Assembly: GCF_009727055.1 (NCBI RefSeq)
Contig: NC_052354.1
Location: 50,207,600 to 50,271,599 of the forward strand
DNA length: 64,000 nt
Direction: 5' to 3'
Source: Benincasa hispida
Taxonomy: Eukaryota > Streptophyta > Magnoliopsida > Cucurbitales > Cucurbitaceae
The translations under genes were made by a program, and so were the position numbers. This document shows, piece by piece, positions 22,391-33,484 of the stretch (positions within the stretch are counted from its first letter, which is position 1; every line of letters starts with the position of its first letter). Under the pieces are notes generated by a model that saw only the letters and a program-made list of their open reading frames with translations, made no database searches and had not been told where the DNA came from.

Positions 22391-22902
22391 TAGGAGTGCA
22401 ATAAAAAACTAAAAAAAACAAAACCAATCCAAATCGATCCACTGGTTTGGTTTAGTTTTTTAGTATAAAATTGGACATATTAGTTGTATTTGGAGAGAAT
22501 CGGAAAATATTGGTTTTGATCGGATTTTGGCTAATGATCATATATATTTATTGTTTAGAAAAAGGACCAATTATTATGGAGTTTGTATGTTTTCTTAATT
22601 AAGAAAGTGCCAAAAGAAAAAAAAAATGTCCAAGTTCAATCTATAAGAAAAGAAATGGACCCAATAATTATAATTTAAAATTGGCAAAAAAGACTAATTT
22701 AAAATAAATTTGGAAAAAAAAAGAAGAAGATGTCAAAAACAAAGAAGCAAACCAATAATAAATCGAATAAAAAAAAAACATGTCCATTGGTTTTGTTCTT
22801 TATTAGACATTGGTTTGAATAACTTCTTTATAAAACTGATTGGTTTGATTTGGTTTTTGGTTGGCCCCGAAACTGACAAAACCAAATTGACTATCATCCC
22901 TA
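22391..22902. mobile_element. Probable hAT-type MITE
   Basis: The left end TAGGAGTGCAA and the reverse complement of the right end TAGGGATGATAG are hAT-like, and both are followed by subterminal ACCAA(T/A)CC and GGTTTGGTTTAG-type motifs in inverted arrangement. No transposase. The flanks share GTAAA but I could not define an exact 8-bp duplication. The 70- and 87-codon frames in it are not genes. Confidence 0.5.
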
Positions 22903-22946
22903 TAGTAAATGGTCCATGGTAACAGAGGGGGGATTTTGAAATTGGT

Positions 22947-23442
22947 TGATACAATAAAAGTAAATTGCACGAAAAATAAACAAAATTCAAATTCAATAAT
23001 TAAATGGTCTAGCTTATGCTTTCAAGTTGTTCCCCAAATTATAACTTGATCATAGATTCATCCAATTATTCTCCATTTTATCTAAGCTTAGCATTACAAA
23101 TAAGGATTACGCTAAGGTGAATATCAACTAGGAATAGCCTAAATAAGTATTTATCATGTTTCTTCCTTGGTTGATTAGAACAATATTCACTATTATATGC
23201 AATAGTTTACGAAGCTTATCTATTGCAAAGTTGATACCTAGCTAATGATTAGACAACCTCAAGCAATAATATAATCATAAGCATACAATACATAAAAAGA
23301 ACCCAAAGACAAAATCATGGATCAAAATTGATCGATCTAAATCTCATAAGTTAGGGAAACAAACTCTGTGCCTAAGCTCAATGAGTACCTTAGCTCTTCA
23401 TCGGCATCATCATCAATGAGGTAGAGTTTGGATACATCAACG
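22947..23442 (-). mobile_element. Gypsy F6 3' LTR, left part
   Basis: Minus-strand LTR sequence, probably starting at TGATACAATAAAAG (LTR 3' end TGTATCA). It stops where the large Copia begins at 23443, and its other part resumes at 58816-59275. Layout (AT-rich U5-like region, no frames) fits the LTRs of the other two Gypsy elements, but this part has no full sister copy in the window. Confidence 0.5.
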
Positions 23443-23934
23443 TGAAGGAATCAATTCCCGATACAGAAGCGATTGATTGCCTTTGTGTCATTTATTTGTT
23501 TTTTGAACAAAAATTAAAAGCAGAGAAAAAATATAGAGAGGATAAACATAAACAAGAACTCGACCTAAGCATGCTTTCTAATTAAATTACTGAGAGGAAA
23601 GAGAAGAGCATATATACACTTGAAGAAACCTACTTCGCGTATTCCTCTCCTGATACTCACGAACAATGAACTTCTGTTCTTCACAAACATAGCAATGTCA
23701 CAGGAAATCTGGACACCACCACAATAGAGGAATAAATTATCTTGGAGAGAGTTTTTAACTATGTATGACATATCCAATTTTCTTCCACTGCCTCTGTGAT
23801 CCTGTATATGAGAGGGATGAGGGGAGTTATTTTCATAACTCCCTTCATAACATTAAATAACTCCCAAGAGGTTATTTTACATTTTAATTATATTAAATAA
23901 TATAATTAAAACAACCTTATATTATATCACATAT

Positions 23935-26015
23935 TGTTGGGATTGGTCCTAATTCTCCTAGAGTCTCGTAGTTTGTAAACTGTACACATTGTTATGAATA
24001 AAATAAAAGTTATTTTATTTGGCATTTACTCACATCCAATAAACAAAGCTCCATGGTTATTGTATGTAAACTTAAGCATGTATATGAGATATACAAGTGA
24101 ATCATGCCTTAAGTGATAACCTAAATAGGTATGTAGTATAAGGATTAAGGAGGGATACTTGATCCTTGTGACACTATGGATACGATCCACTTTGTAGAGG
24201 GTTGCAAGTGTTGTGAACTACTACAGATGGTTGATCCTGACCATTCATGTGGAGACATGTGAGCGGGGGTGTCCTATACAAAGAGTTTGTATAAGACCAG
24301 ACCACGAGATGACTAGTCTCTTTATATAACACCGTTGATACTTGAAACTTACATCTCACCTAAATGACTATAGGTGACATGACCTTAATCTTGAGTGTTT
24401 TGAGATCTCCTGCCTTTGAAGGCGGTCCTTTGATTAGTATGGGTGAGAGTGACCAGATTGCCAACTCAACATGCCTACCTTTTTGGAGATTTGTCTGATT
24501 TGGGAGTTGGAAACTTAGTTGCACAAGATGGAATTCACTTCTTCCCCGAAGCAGGGGTAAGTAGATAGATTGCTCCCTTAAGGGTTGATTCCGGGTCTTG
24601 AACATAGTGGCCATAACTTCTCTTTGGAAGAGAGAACTCAGTCATAGTAGGACTATGACTTATGTTCATTAGAAGGATCCGTGGTACTTAAGAAGTTAGA
24701 TGTAACTACAGAGGCATAATGGTTATTGGCTTAACTGTACTTACGAGCAATCTATGAAGGGTTATCGCACTATTGATTGGTTAATATGAACACAAAATAT
24801 ATCTGTAGTAAGGAGAGTGCAATTGTCAGTCTTTAGTGGAGTACCTGACAATTAATGGATGGTGGATCCCATGACTAAAGAGTTTAGTCAGTTATTCACG
24901 TATCGTTGGAGCTTCAAGCTACAGGTCCATAAGGCCCCATTGGTAGCTCAATGGATCCAAGTTGAGAATCAGTTCTTAGTGTTGATTTGAAATGTTCAAA
25001 TTGACAAGAGAAAATTCGATTATATATGATATCGGTATGATGTATGAGATACAACAAATGGAGGATCAATGTAAATGAGATTTACATTAAGTACCATGAA
25101 ATAGAAAAAGAGCTATGATTTATATGTTTCATGAGATGAAATATTAAAACTATAGGTTATAAATATAATATAGTAAGTTGGTTATCATATAAATATTTAT
25201 AATATATTTAATTATTGGATAATTATATCTTTTTTCTCTAATAACCAATTGAGTGGGAGGTTATTGGTGGTATTATGGTAACTGTGCCATAAAAGGAAAA
25301 ATGTTTTCCTAAATTTAAGAAGAGTTGCTTTTCTTGGAAAGTACTCACGGACTTGCTGTCAAGTGAATTACTTTCACTAAACATAGCTGAAAAAGAGACT
25401 AGACAATCGTGGAGTGTACTTATCAACGATAGTTCACTCAGTTAGTTGTAGTTAAACGATCGTAGGGCTTTTTCTATACGATAGATTTTCGTCTTCTAAA
25501 CGATTGAGCATTCATCTATAAGATAGACTCTTCTCATCTCCCACTTGCTCAATCGTCTACAGGATTGTTATTTCTCCGGTCTCTTCCTCTAACCAAGTCC
25601 ACACAGAGCCCACACTTCTAGATTCTCACATCGAGAATACCAAGGTAACCATTGTGATGGTGTTCTTACTCAACTAAACTGAGTTCGAGGTTTTGGAGGC
25701 CGTTTATTGGGTTTGTGATCTTGGAGATCGTTGAGTTCAAGTTTGTTGTTGATCATGCTGTGGTGCGTTCATTGTGTTTGAGCGTTTGTGTATTGCCGTT
25801 TTGGAGATTGATCAAGCATTCGTGATTAAGGGAGTTTGAGGCATGATTCTTCAAAGGTATGTATTTGTTATCCCTTGATTATCTAAAGCATGCTATAATT
25901 TTGTATTGTGCATGACCTATAAGTTTCCATTTCTTGACTGTAATTGTTGATATTCATTTTGAATGGAATTTGGAACGATCATTCCTCATGGAAATCCCAT
26001 GTTTGATTTCCTTCA
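23935..26015 (+). mobile_element. Solo LTR, family 1b, 2081 bp
   Basis: Runs from TGTTGGGATTGGTCC to TTTCCTTCA with CATAT on both sides (23930-23934 and 26016-26020), a perfect 5-bp duplication. It sits in the 3' LTR of the outer Copia, which resumes with AATATAACATATAG. Near 25395-25560 it carries several ACGATCG/TATACGATAG motifs also found in related LTRs. The start GGGATTGGTCCTAATTCTC groups it with the solo LTR at 39606-41533. Confidence 0.93.
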
Positions 26016-27370
26016 CATATAATATAACATATAGTTTATATTTATATAATATATAATAACATAAAATTCCCTCATATAACCTATAGTTTTAATATGAATT
26101 ATATTCATATTAATTTTAACCCTATAGTGTTTATATGAATCTCATTCATATAATTAATACTTAAATCACATTCAAATATTTATCTCTCTCGTTAAACTTT
26201 ATATTATAATGTATCCATATACATTATATTAATTGCACCTCATAAAATTAACTCCCTTTAATTAATTTGAACAATTCAAATTAATCCAAAATTAACTGAT
26301 TCTCATTTAACCCTTATTGAGCTAGCAAGCAGACCTTGTGGACCCACAAATTAGAAGCTCCAATGATATGAGATTAATTAATTAATCTCTTTACTTAAAT
26401 TAATCAACATTCAATTATTGCTGGTCACTCCACTAAAGACCATAGTTGCACTCTTCGCACTGTAGATGTATTTTTGTGTCCATTGGATATAACCAGTCAT
26501 TAGTAAGTTGATCCTTCACAAATTGCTTGTAAGTACAGTTGGATCAAAATTACCGTTTTACCTCTATAGTTACATCTAACTTCTTAAGTACCACTGATCT
26601 CTCTAATGAACAATTAGTTATAGTCCAGCTATAAACTAGACACCTTTCTGGAAAGTGAGAGGGTGAGACGCCTCATTGTTCAAGACCTTGAATCGGTCCT
26701 TAGAAGAGCAATTTATTACTTACCTGAATGACAGGAAGGAGTGAATTCCATCTTGTGGAGCTGTGTTTTCAGATCCCCACTAGGACAAATCCCCAAAATG
26801 GTTTGGCCACTCTCACCTATCAGATAAAAGGACCGCCTTATAGGCAGGAGTTCACAACTTACTCAGGATTAAGGTCAAGTCACCTATGGTCATCCTACTG
26901 AAATGTAGGTCTTTTCAAGTAACAACGTTATAAAGAGAGACTAATCATTTCGTGGTCTAATCTTATACAAACTCTTTGTACAGGATACCCCCACTCTTAT
27001 GTCTCCACATGGATGATTAGGATTAGATCATTTGTAATACTTTATAACAATTTTAACAATTATTGTACCCAGTCTTATCTATATACTACAGACTATTCAG
27101 GTCATTACTTAAATATGATCCACTTGTATGGCATCACATACATGTTTAAGCTATAATAAATAGCCTAGTGATAGCTCTAAAAAAGAGCTATTATTCCTAG
27201 CTTAATTTGGACTCGTTATTGGATTTTATGTGTTCATTTTTCTATTTTATAGATATCGAGCAATCAAAAGGTAGATTTGGTAAAGAACGAGGTTAATTTG
27301 AAGTAATTTGGAGGTGATTTGAGCATTTGGGCTTCAAAAGAGCAAAAATTATGAAAATACTACTGTCACA

Positions 27371-27527
27371 AGGTTGCAACCCTAGCTTGATGCTTGCCTG
27401 ATGCTATAAGGCAGAATGTGCAGCATTGCAACGCTACCTATAACGTTACAACGCTCCGAAGTTGAATAACGCCAACGTTGCAACGCTCTTCCTAGCGTTG
27501 CAACACTACAATTTTTTCTATAAATAC
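27371..27527 (+). promoter_or_regulatory. GTTGCAAC palindrome cluster and TATA box in the F4 5' LTR
   Basis: Five copies or variants of the palindrome GTTGCAAC (best form AGCGTTGCAAC) occur between 27371 and 27505, followed by TATA-type CTATAAATA at 27519-27527. The 3' LTR keeps the TATA (about 31276) but only one good copy of the palindrome. Position suggests the U3 promoter; a regulatory role is inferred. Confidence 0.5.
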
Positions 27528-29139
27528 CTCATTTCATCTTTAGGACAAAAGATGTTAACTTTTGGGGGTTGAATTGATAGAGGCCGAGGTTAAGCTTCAA
27601 TCTTCTTCTTTTCCTTTCAGATTTTAGTATTTTTAGATTAGTTCTTCTTTTTGTTTTAGGTTGTAATCACGGATTAGATGTGTATCTCGGATTTGTCTAT
27701 GAATTAAAAGGTAACTCCTATCTAATTTCTTTGAACAAAAGCCCTATATTTAATTTCTTGAAAGATTTCTAGTTAATTTAACTGAATTGTTGTGAACTTT
27801 TTGGGATGATTTGATTGAATCTTAATGGATTTTTTATAAATTGATTTGACAAATTAGTTTATTGAAATTCTTGTTTGCAAAATCGTCATAGCCTATGCAT
27901 ATATTGATTGATTTAGTTGCGCATATTATCGCATATGTAAAGTCTATACTTTTTCTGACCAAATGCATGTATGCCCTAATATAATCTTTTCCAAATAAAT
28001 CATGTTATAAGATATGACTTTTCCGGCTTATAGTGTGTCTCAACAATTGAACCCTTTTGTAATGCAATTCAATTTTTACTTGTATGCTGCTAAGAAGGAA
28101 AAGTTGTAAATTGAATTGGGGCTAATTTGGTTTAATATAAAATTTAGCTAATTGGGCTATTAGATTTTCTAATAGGTTGAGGGGTTGATAGATTCAGTGT
28201 AATTAATTGATGTCTAATGAAAGAAATTGCATAGGAAACTCTCTCTTTCTCTATAAATTAGATAGAATCCTGTTCTAGATTACATTTAATTCTGTTCTAG
28301 ATTACATTTACACACTTTATTTTAATTTCACGCATTGATCTTTTTCACACCAAACCCCCACATTTACCACTCTAGTAAAAAAAATTAACTTAACGAAATA
28401 AACCGCGCTTCCCTGCGGATTGATTCAGACTTACCACTGTTGCTATGTCTTTGTAGTGATAAAAGTAGTTCGGTATATATAAATTTTCTTTTAATCAAGT
28501 TTGAAGCTTATTAACGACGTAAGTTTTGAACTTGTAAAAAATGGCATTGTTGCCAGGGAAGCCATTGACGTTTCGTTAGTTTAATTTCTAGTTAGAGTAT
28601 TCTTTTGCTTTTGATTTGTTTTTCTTTTTATGTCAGTGTTTTAAGCATGAACAAATATCATCAATAAGGATGAGAACAATTGAGTGGAGCCTCTCGACCT
28701 AGTGACGAGGTTCGTGACTTCTTGAGGTCAACTTGCTGAGTTAACTTCTTTAGTTAGTCAGTTTATTCCATGTAACCCGCAGCAGGTGCAAGCATGTAGG
28801 ATTGATCACTTTGAGCAAGCATGCCCAAGTTTGCAGTGGAGCCCTATGCCACGAGACTACTCCATGGGATGGTATCCTAGTTATATAGATGATGATTTTC
28901 ATCAGCCTAGATGAGAGGAGTCTTATGACTATGGAAACCTAGGATGGGATTAGTTCTACTATGGTTCACACCCTGCCATATCCGACATGACGATGCATGC
29001 TCACACCACCGACTTAGGTATGCCATTAGAAGATGTGATTAGACAACTTGCTATTGACAATATTGTTTTTGAGCAGGAGATCTGCGACCTCAGGGAGAGC
29101 TTTAGTCTTCAGACTGAGGTTGGAATTAATCTTTAAAGT

Positions 29140-29409
29140 TTGATAGACTCAGTCACTCAATCTTTTGATTCAGTTGAGAGAGGATGTGAATCCACGCTAC
29201 TCACATCTTATGACATAACCGAGGCGTGCATTGATGAGGTAATCTATATCGACATCGAGGATAAGTTGGAAGATACCATGCCATGTTTAGAACCAGTTTG
29301 TGAGGACTATAGAGAATTTGAGCCTAAACCTGCCGATTTCCAGGTGATAAAGTTAGGAGTTGAAAAACCTCGTCCTGTTCTACCGTCTAGTATATCATAT
29401 ATTTTTTAG
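29140..29409 (+). CDS. Small acidic ORF of Gypsy F4, function unknown
   Basis: 89 codons, Glu/Asp-rich, in the interior of a Gypsy element that lacks pol. Its C-terminal half (CLEPVCEDYREFEP then DFQVIKLGVEKPRPVLPS) resembles the small ORF of Gypsy F5 (QEPVCEIEREDVP then EVQVIKVKVEVKEP). I do not recognise the family. It may be a remnant of the gag-pol spacer of Athila/Tat-like elements or a conserved accessory peptide. The frame upstream (about 28990-29135) reads similar acidic sequence with a stop just before the ATG, so the start is uncertain. Confidence 0.4.
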   Translation: MIDSVTQSFDSVERGCESTLLTSYDITEACIDEVIYIDIEDKLEDTMPCLEPVCEDYREFEPKPADFQVIKLGVEKPRPVLPSSISYIF

Positions 29410-32400
29410 TTTTGTTCTTCTTGTCCTCAAGAGTCAGTTGAGTCGGAGTCTTTATTTTCAGTTGAGACAATCCTTGAGTCTTTTGATTTTGATTTTTCCT
29501 TTTTTTCAAACAAAATTAAAAATCCAAAATTTGACTTGTTTGGTTCTTTCAAAAGATGGGAACCCTTATGGCTTTACCTGGCCATATCGACTCATCTAAG
29601 AAAGGACCAGAGAAATATGAGAATTTCTTTGTGCCTTGATAGGGGTAGGCCACGTCGAGCAATCGACGTTAAAAATTTGTCCTTCCTGAAGGGAGCCAAT
29701 GAAAAATTGATTGCTTTCTTTATTTTTGTTTTTGTTTTGTTTTGTTTTTTAGGGACGACCTAGAGGAGATGGGCATCTTTTTGAGAGGCGAGCCCAACCA
29801 CAACAATCCCGTACGCGATTATGCTTTTAGGGAGGTTTTCTGTTCCCTTGAACTTTTTCTTTTTTGAGCTTTAGTTGAGATACATTGGGGACAATGTATC
29901 ATTTTAAAGTTGGGGGTGAGGTACCTATTAGGTGGTTTTTATTTTAGCTTGGGGTCCTCGAGCGTTGTGCTCAGACTATGTTGTGTGCTTTAATTGCTTT
30001 ACCAGCTTGTTTGCTCTGTTGTTATCATGATAGTTTATGACACGCGCTTCCTGTAATAATATTTGCATTAAAGAACGTTAGGAAAACATGATCATGATTT
30101 TAGCCCAGTTTTTTTTTTAAAAAAAATTCTTGTCTCTTATGCATCTTTAAGTCACTGTTTTGCGAAATTAAAGCCTTACTTATTTAGAAGTGGGTTATCT
30201 GGTTTTTATTTCTGTTGTCACCCCGAAAGGTCCACTTTTGACTTAGGAGTAACTATACTTGTTGTAGAGAAAAACTAGATAAAGTGGATAAAATAGGGCC
30301 TACGGTGAATAAAGAATAACATAAAAAAAAAAGAAGAGAAAGTCAGTTGAAGAAAATAATAATAATAATAATAACTATAACAATGAAAATATTACAAAAT
30401 TAAAAAAAAAGAGGCATTAGTCGACATGTCTACAAAAAAAAAAAAAAAAAAGGAAAGAAAATAGTGTGTGTGTGCATATATAGAGGCGAAAAGAGCTACC
30501 TCCACCATGTCTAGTTAGGGCCCACGAGAAAAGAGTGAATGTTCCCGGCGGTTGAGTATGAAAGCTAGCCCTCTGGGTAAAATAAATGCCCTCTATATTT
30601 ATATATGTGTGTGTTTAGACACCCTTATCTTAGTGTTGCACTCACTTTGCAAGTTTGGTATGTCCGGGGTTGATAACCGAGTCAGTGTAGGGAAAAACAG
30701 GATGAGAACCTTATAAAAGTTTTCTGGGCCGTGCAAGCTTAACTAGCAAGACTCTAGGCTCACTCATGCATGAATAGATTAAGAACCATTCTTAAACTTG
30801 TGCTTTATTGATTGATCATAATTGAATTTTGTTCTTGATTACAAATTTCATTCAATTTGACTGTTGAGACTGGAGTAACAACCTTGCTAATTAAGCTAGC
30901 ATATCTTTAATTATTTTATATTCTATTTGATTGTGTGCTTTTACCTTGCTCAGGACGAGCAAGAATTAAGTTGGAGGTGTTTGATAACTCTTAAAAAAAC
31001 TATTATTCCTAACTTAATTTGGGCTTGTTATTGGATTTTATGTGTTTATTTTCCTATTTTGTAGATAAAGAGCAATCAAGAGGTAGAACTAATCATTTGG
31101 TGAAGAATTGGTTAATCTGAAGCAATTTGGAGGTGATTTGAGCATCTAGGCTTCAAAAGAGCAAAAATTACGAAAATGCCACTGTTACAAGGTTGCAACG
31201 CTAGCCTGACGCTATAAGGCAAAATGCGTAACATTCCAAAGTTACACAACGACAACGTCAATGATACACTTTTTTCTATAAATACCTTCCTTCGTCTTTA
31301 AGTCAAAAGATGCTAACTTTTGGGGGCTAAATTGATGGAGACTGAGGTTAAGCTTTAATTTTCTTATTTTCCCTTCAGATTTTGTATCTCTAGGTTAGTT
31401 TTTCTTTTTGTTTTGGGTTGTAATCGACGGATTGGATGTGTATCTCGGATTTTTCTATAAATTAAGGGGTAACTCCTATTTAATTTCTTTGAGCAAGAAC
31501 CCTATGTTTAATTTCTTGAAGGATTTCTAGTTAATTTAACCGAATAGTTGTGAACTCTATGGGATGATTTGATTTAATCTTAATGGAATTCTTATAAATT
31601 GATCTGAAAAATTAGTTTATTGAAATTCTTGTTTACAAAATCGTCATAGCCTATGCATATATTGATTGATTTAGTTGCACATGTTAGGATTGCATGTGTA
31701 ACGTCTAGATTTTTTCTGACTAAATGCATGTATGCCCTAATATAATCTTTTCCAAACAAATCATGCTATAAGATATGACTTTTCCGATTTGTAGTATGTC
31801 TCGACAATTGAATCCTTTTGTAATATAATTCAATTTTAACTTGTATGTCACTAAGAAGGAAGAGTTGTAAATTGAATTGGGGCTAATTTGGTTTAATATC
31901 GAATTTGGCTAATTGGAATATTAGATTTTCTAATAGGTTGAGGGGTTAACAGATTCAGTATAATTAATTGATGCCTAATGAAATAAATTGCATAGGAAAC
32001 TCTCTCTTGCTCTAGAAATTAGATAGACTCCTATTCTAGATTACATTTACCCATTTTATTTTAATTTCACGCATTTATCTTTTTCACACCAAAACCCTCC
32101 ATTCACCACTCTAGTTAGGAAATTAACTTAACAAAACAAATCGCGCTTCCCTACGGATCGACGCGGACTTACCATTGTTGCTACGTCTTTGTAGTGATAG
32201 AAGTAGTTCAGTATATACAAATTTTCTTTTGATCAAGTTTGAAGCTTATTAACGACGTAAGTTTTGGGCCTGTCACAATGCATACCAAATGTCAAATAAA
32301 ATAACACTTTGATTTATTAAATAAATAATTCGTTATATAAATAATTTATAAACTATGAAATCATGAGATTTAGGGCATCAACTCCAATAATCTCTCACTT

Positions 32401-32459
32401 GTCTTAAAGCTAGTAGGGTGTATAAATAAAAAGTATAAACAAAGTACATTACACAAAAT

Positions 32460-33484
32460 AATAAACTAGGGCATACATTATGTGTCCAGTAACACCTTCC
32501 ACTTGTCATAGACTAGATGATGCATGTCTCGTAGATCTAGACTCCCCTTCAAACACTTTAGCTGTGAGAGCCTTTGTAAATGGATAAGCAACATTGTGCT
32601 CCGAAGCGATCTTCATGACGATCACGTCTCTCGATGCACAATCTCCTGAATAAGATGATATTTACGCTCAATTTTCTTCCTTCTCTTGTGGCTCATAGGC
32701 TCCCTGGAATTAGCCACAACACAACTATTATCATAATAGAGAGTGATGGGTTTTGACATTTCAGGAACAACTTCTAGATCTATAAAAAAAATTATGAGTC
32801 ATGCAGCTTCCTTGGCAGCTTCACAAGTTGCTGCACACCATGCCTCAATAGTAGAGTCATTAATGGAACCTTACTCTGTGCTTCTCTATACCACACCTCC
32901 TTTGTTAAGAGTGAACATTGATCTCGATGTGGATTTTCTAGAATTCCTATCAGTCTGAAAATCAGAGTCAGTGTATCCTGTAAGGATCAAATCCTTAGCT
33001 CCATACACAAACATATAGTTTCTCTTTCTTCGAAGATACTTAAGGATGATTTTAACTGTTGTCCAATGATCTAAACCTGGATTCGACTAATATTTGCTTA
33101 AAATTCCCATTACATAGCAAATGTCAGGTCTAGTATATAACATTGCATACATAAGGCTGGCAACAACTGATGCATAGGAATTCGTCTCATTTCTTCAATT
33201 TCATGAGGTGTCTTAGGACATTGTTCCTTAGTCAATACAATTCCACGCCTGAAAGGTAATAAATCCCTCTTGGAATCGTGCATCGAATATTTGATAAGCA
33301 TTTTGTCAATGTACGATGCCTGTGATAAGGCTAGCGTTTTGTCTTGCGATCCCTGATGATCTGGATCCCAATAACAATCTGTGCCTCTCCCAAATCTTTC
33401 ATTTGGAATTAGACTGCTAACCACTGTTTAGCATTTTTTAGTAGACCTATATCATTTCCAATGAGTAGGATATCATCCACATAC
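32460..33484 (-). pseudogene. Outer Copia pol: RT C-terminus and RNase H
   Basis: Read leftwards on the minus strand. Motifs of the RT end and connection are seen (KTLALSQASYIDKMLIKYSM, then RGIVLTKEQCPKTPHEIEEM and RRIP). RNase H follows with a VVANSREPMSHKRRKKIERK-like stretch and a HLIQEIVHRE-like stretch. Frames are broken by stops, including in the connection region. The RT active-site side is cut at 33484 by the inner Copia, exactly in the codons for the YVDDIL motif, and continues at 46617. Confidence 0.85.

Larger units (their letters stand above)
27169..32275 (+). mobile_element. Gypsy F4, non-autonomous (LTRs, no pol)
   Basis: 5' LTR 27169-28537 and 3' LTR 30982-32275 start TGATAGCTC and TGATAACTC and match throughout (TGGATTTTATGTGT, TTAACGACGTAAGTTTTG). 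The primer site at 28542-28559 is TGGCATTGTTGCCAGGGA, a decayed copy of the site complementary to plant tRNA-Asp (TGGCGCCGTTGCCGGGGA). The 2.4-kb interior has no protease, RT or integrase. It holds a small ORF (29140-29409), a central purine tract (29916-29930), a conserved noncoding block (about 30483-30590) and the polypurine tract AAGTTGGAGGTG before the 3' LTR. It is inserted in the outer Copia's 3' LTR. Flanks CCTAG and CAATG do not match, and about 30 bp of host LTR seem to be missing at the site. Confidence 0.85.
23443..32389 (-). mobile_element. 3' LTR of the outer Copia, in three pieces
   Basis: Pieces 23443-23934, 26016-27168 and 32276-32389 align in order with the 5' LTR at 56911-58815. 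Shared landmarks are TGAAGGAATCAA, GCATGCTTTCTAATTAAAT, GTATATGAGAG and the end GGCATCAACTCCAATA. It is about 140 bp shorter than its partner, mostly through a loss of about 90 bp near 23725. A solo LTR and a Gypsy element split it. The polypurine tract (AAGTGAGAGA on the minus strand) follows at about 32391-32402. Confidence 0.85.

Noticed and set aside
29360..29763. Two further plus-strand frames after the Gypsy F4 small ORF
   Set aside because: They are Phe/Leu/Ser-rich T-tract sequence overlapping in different frames, without match in F5 at protein level.
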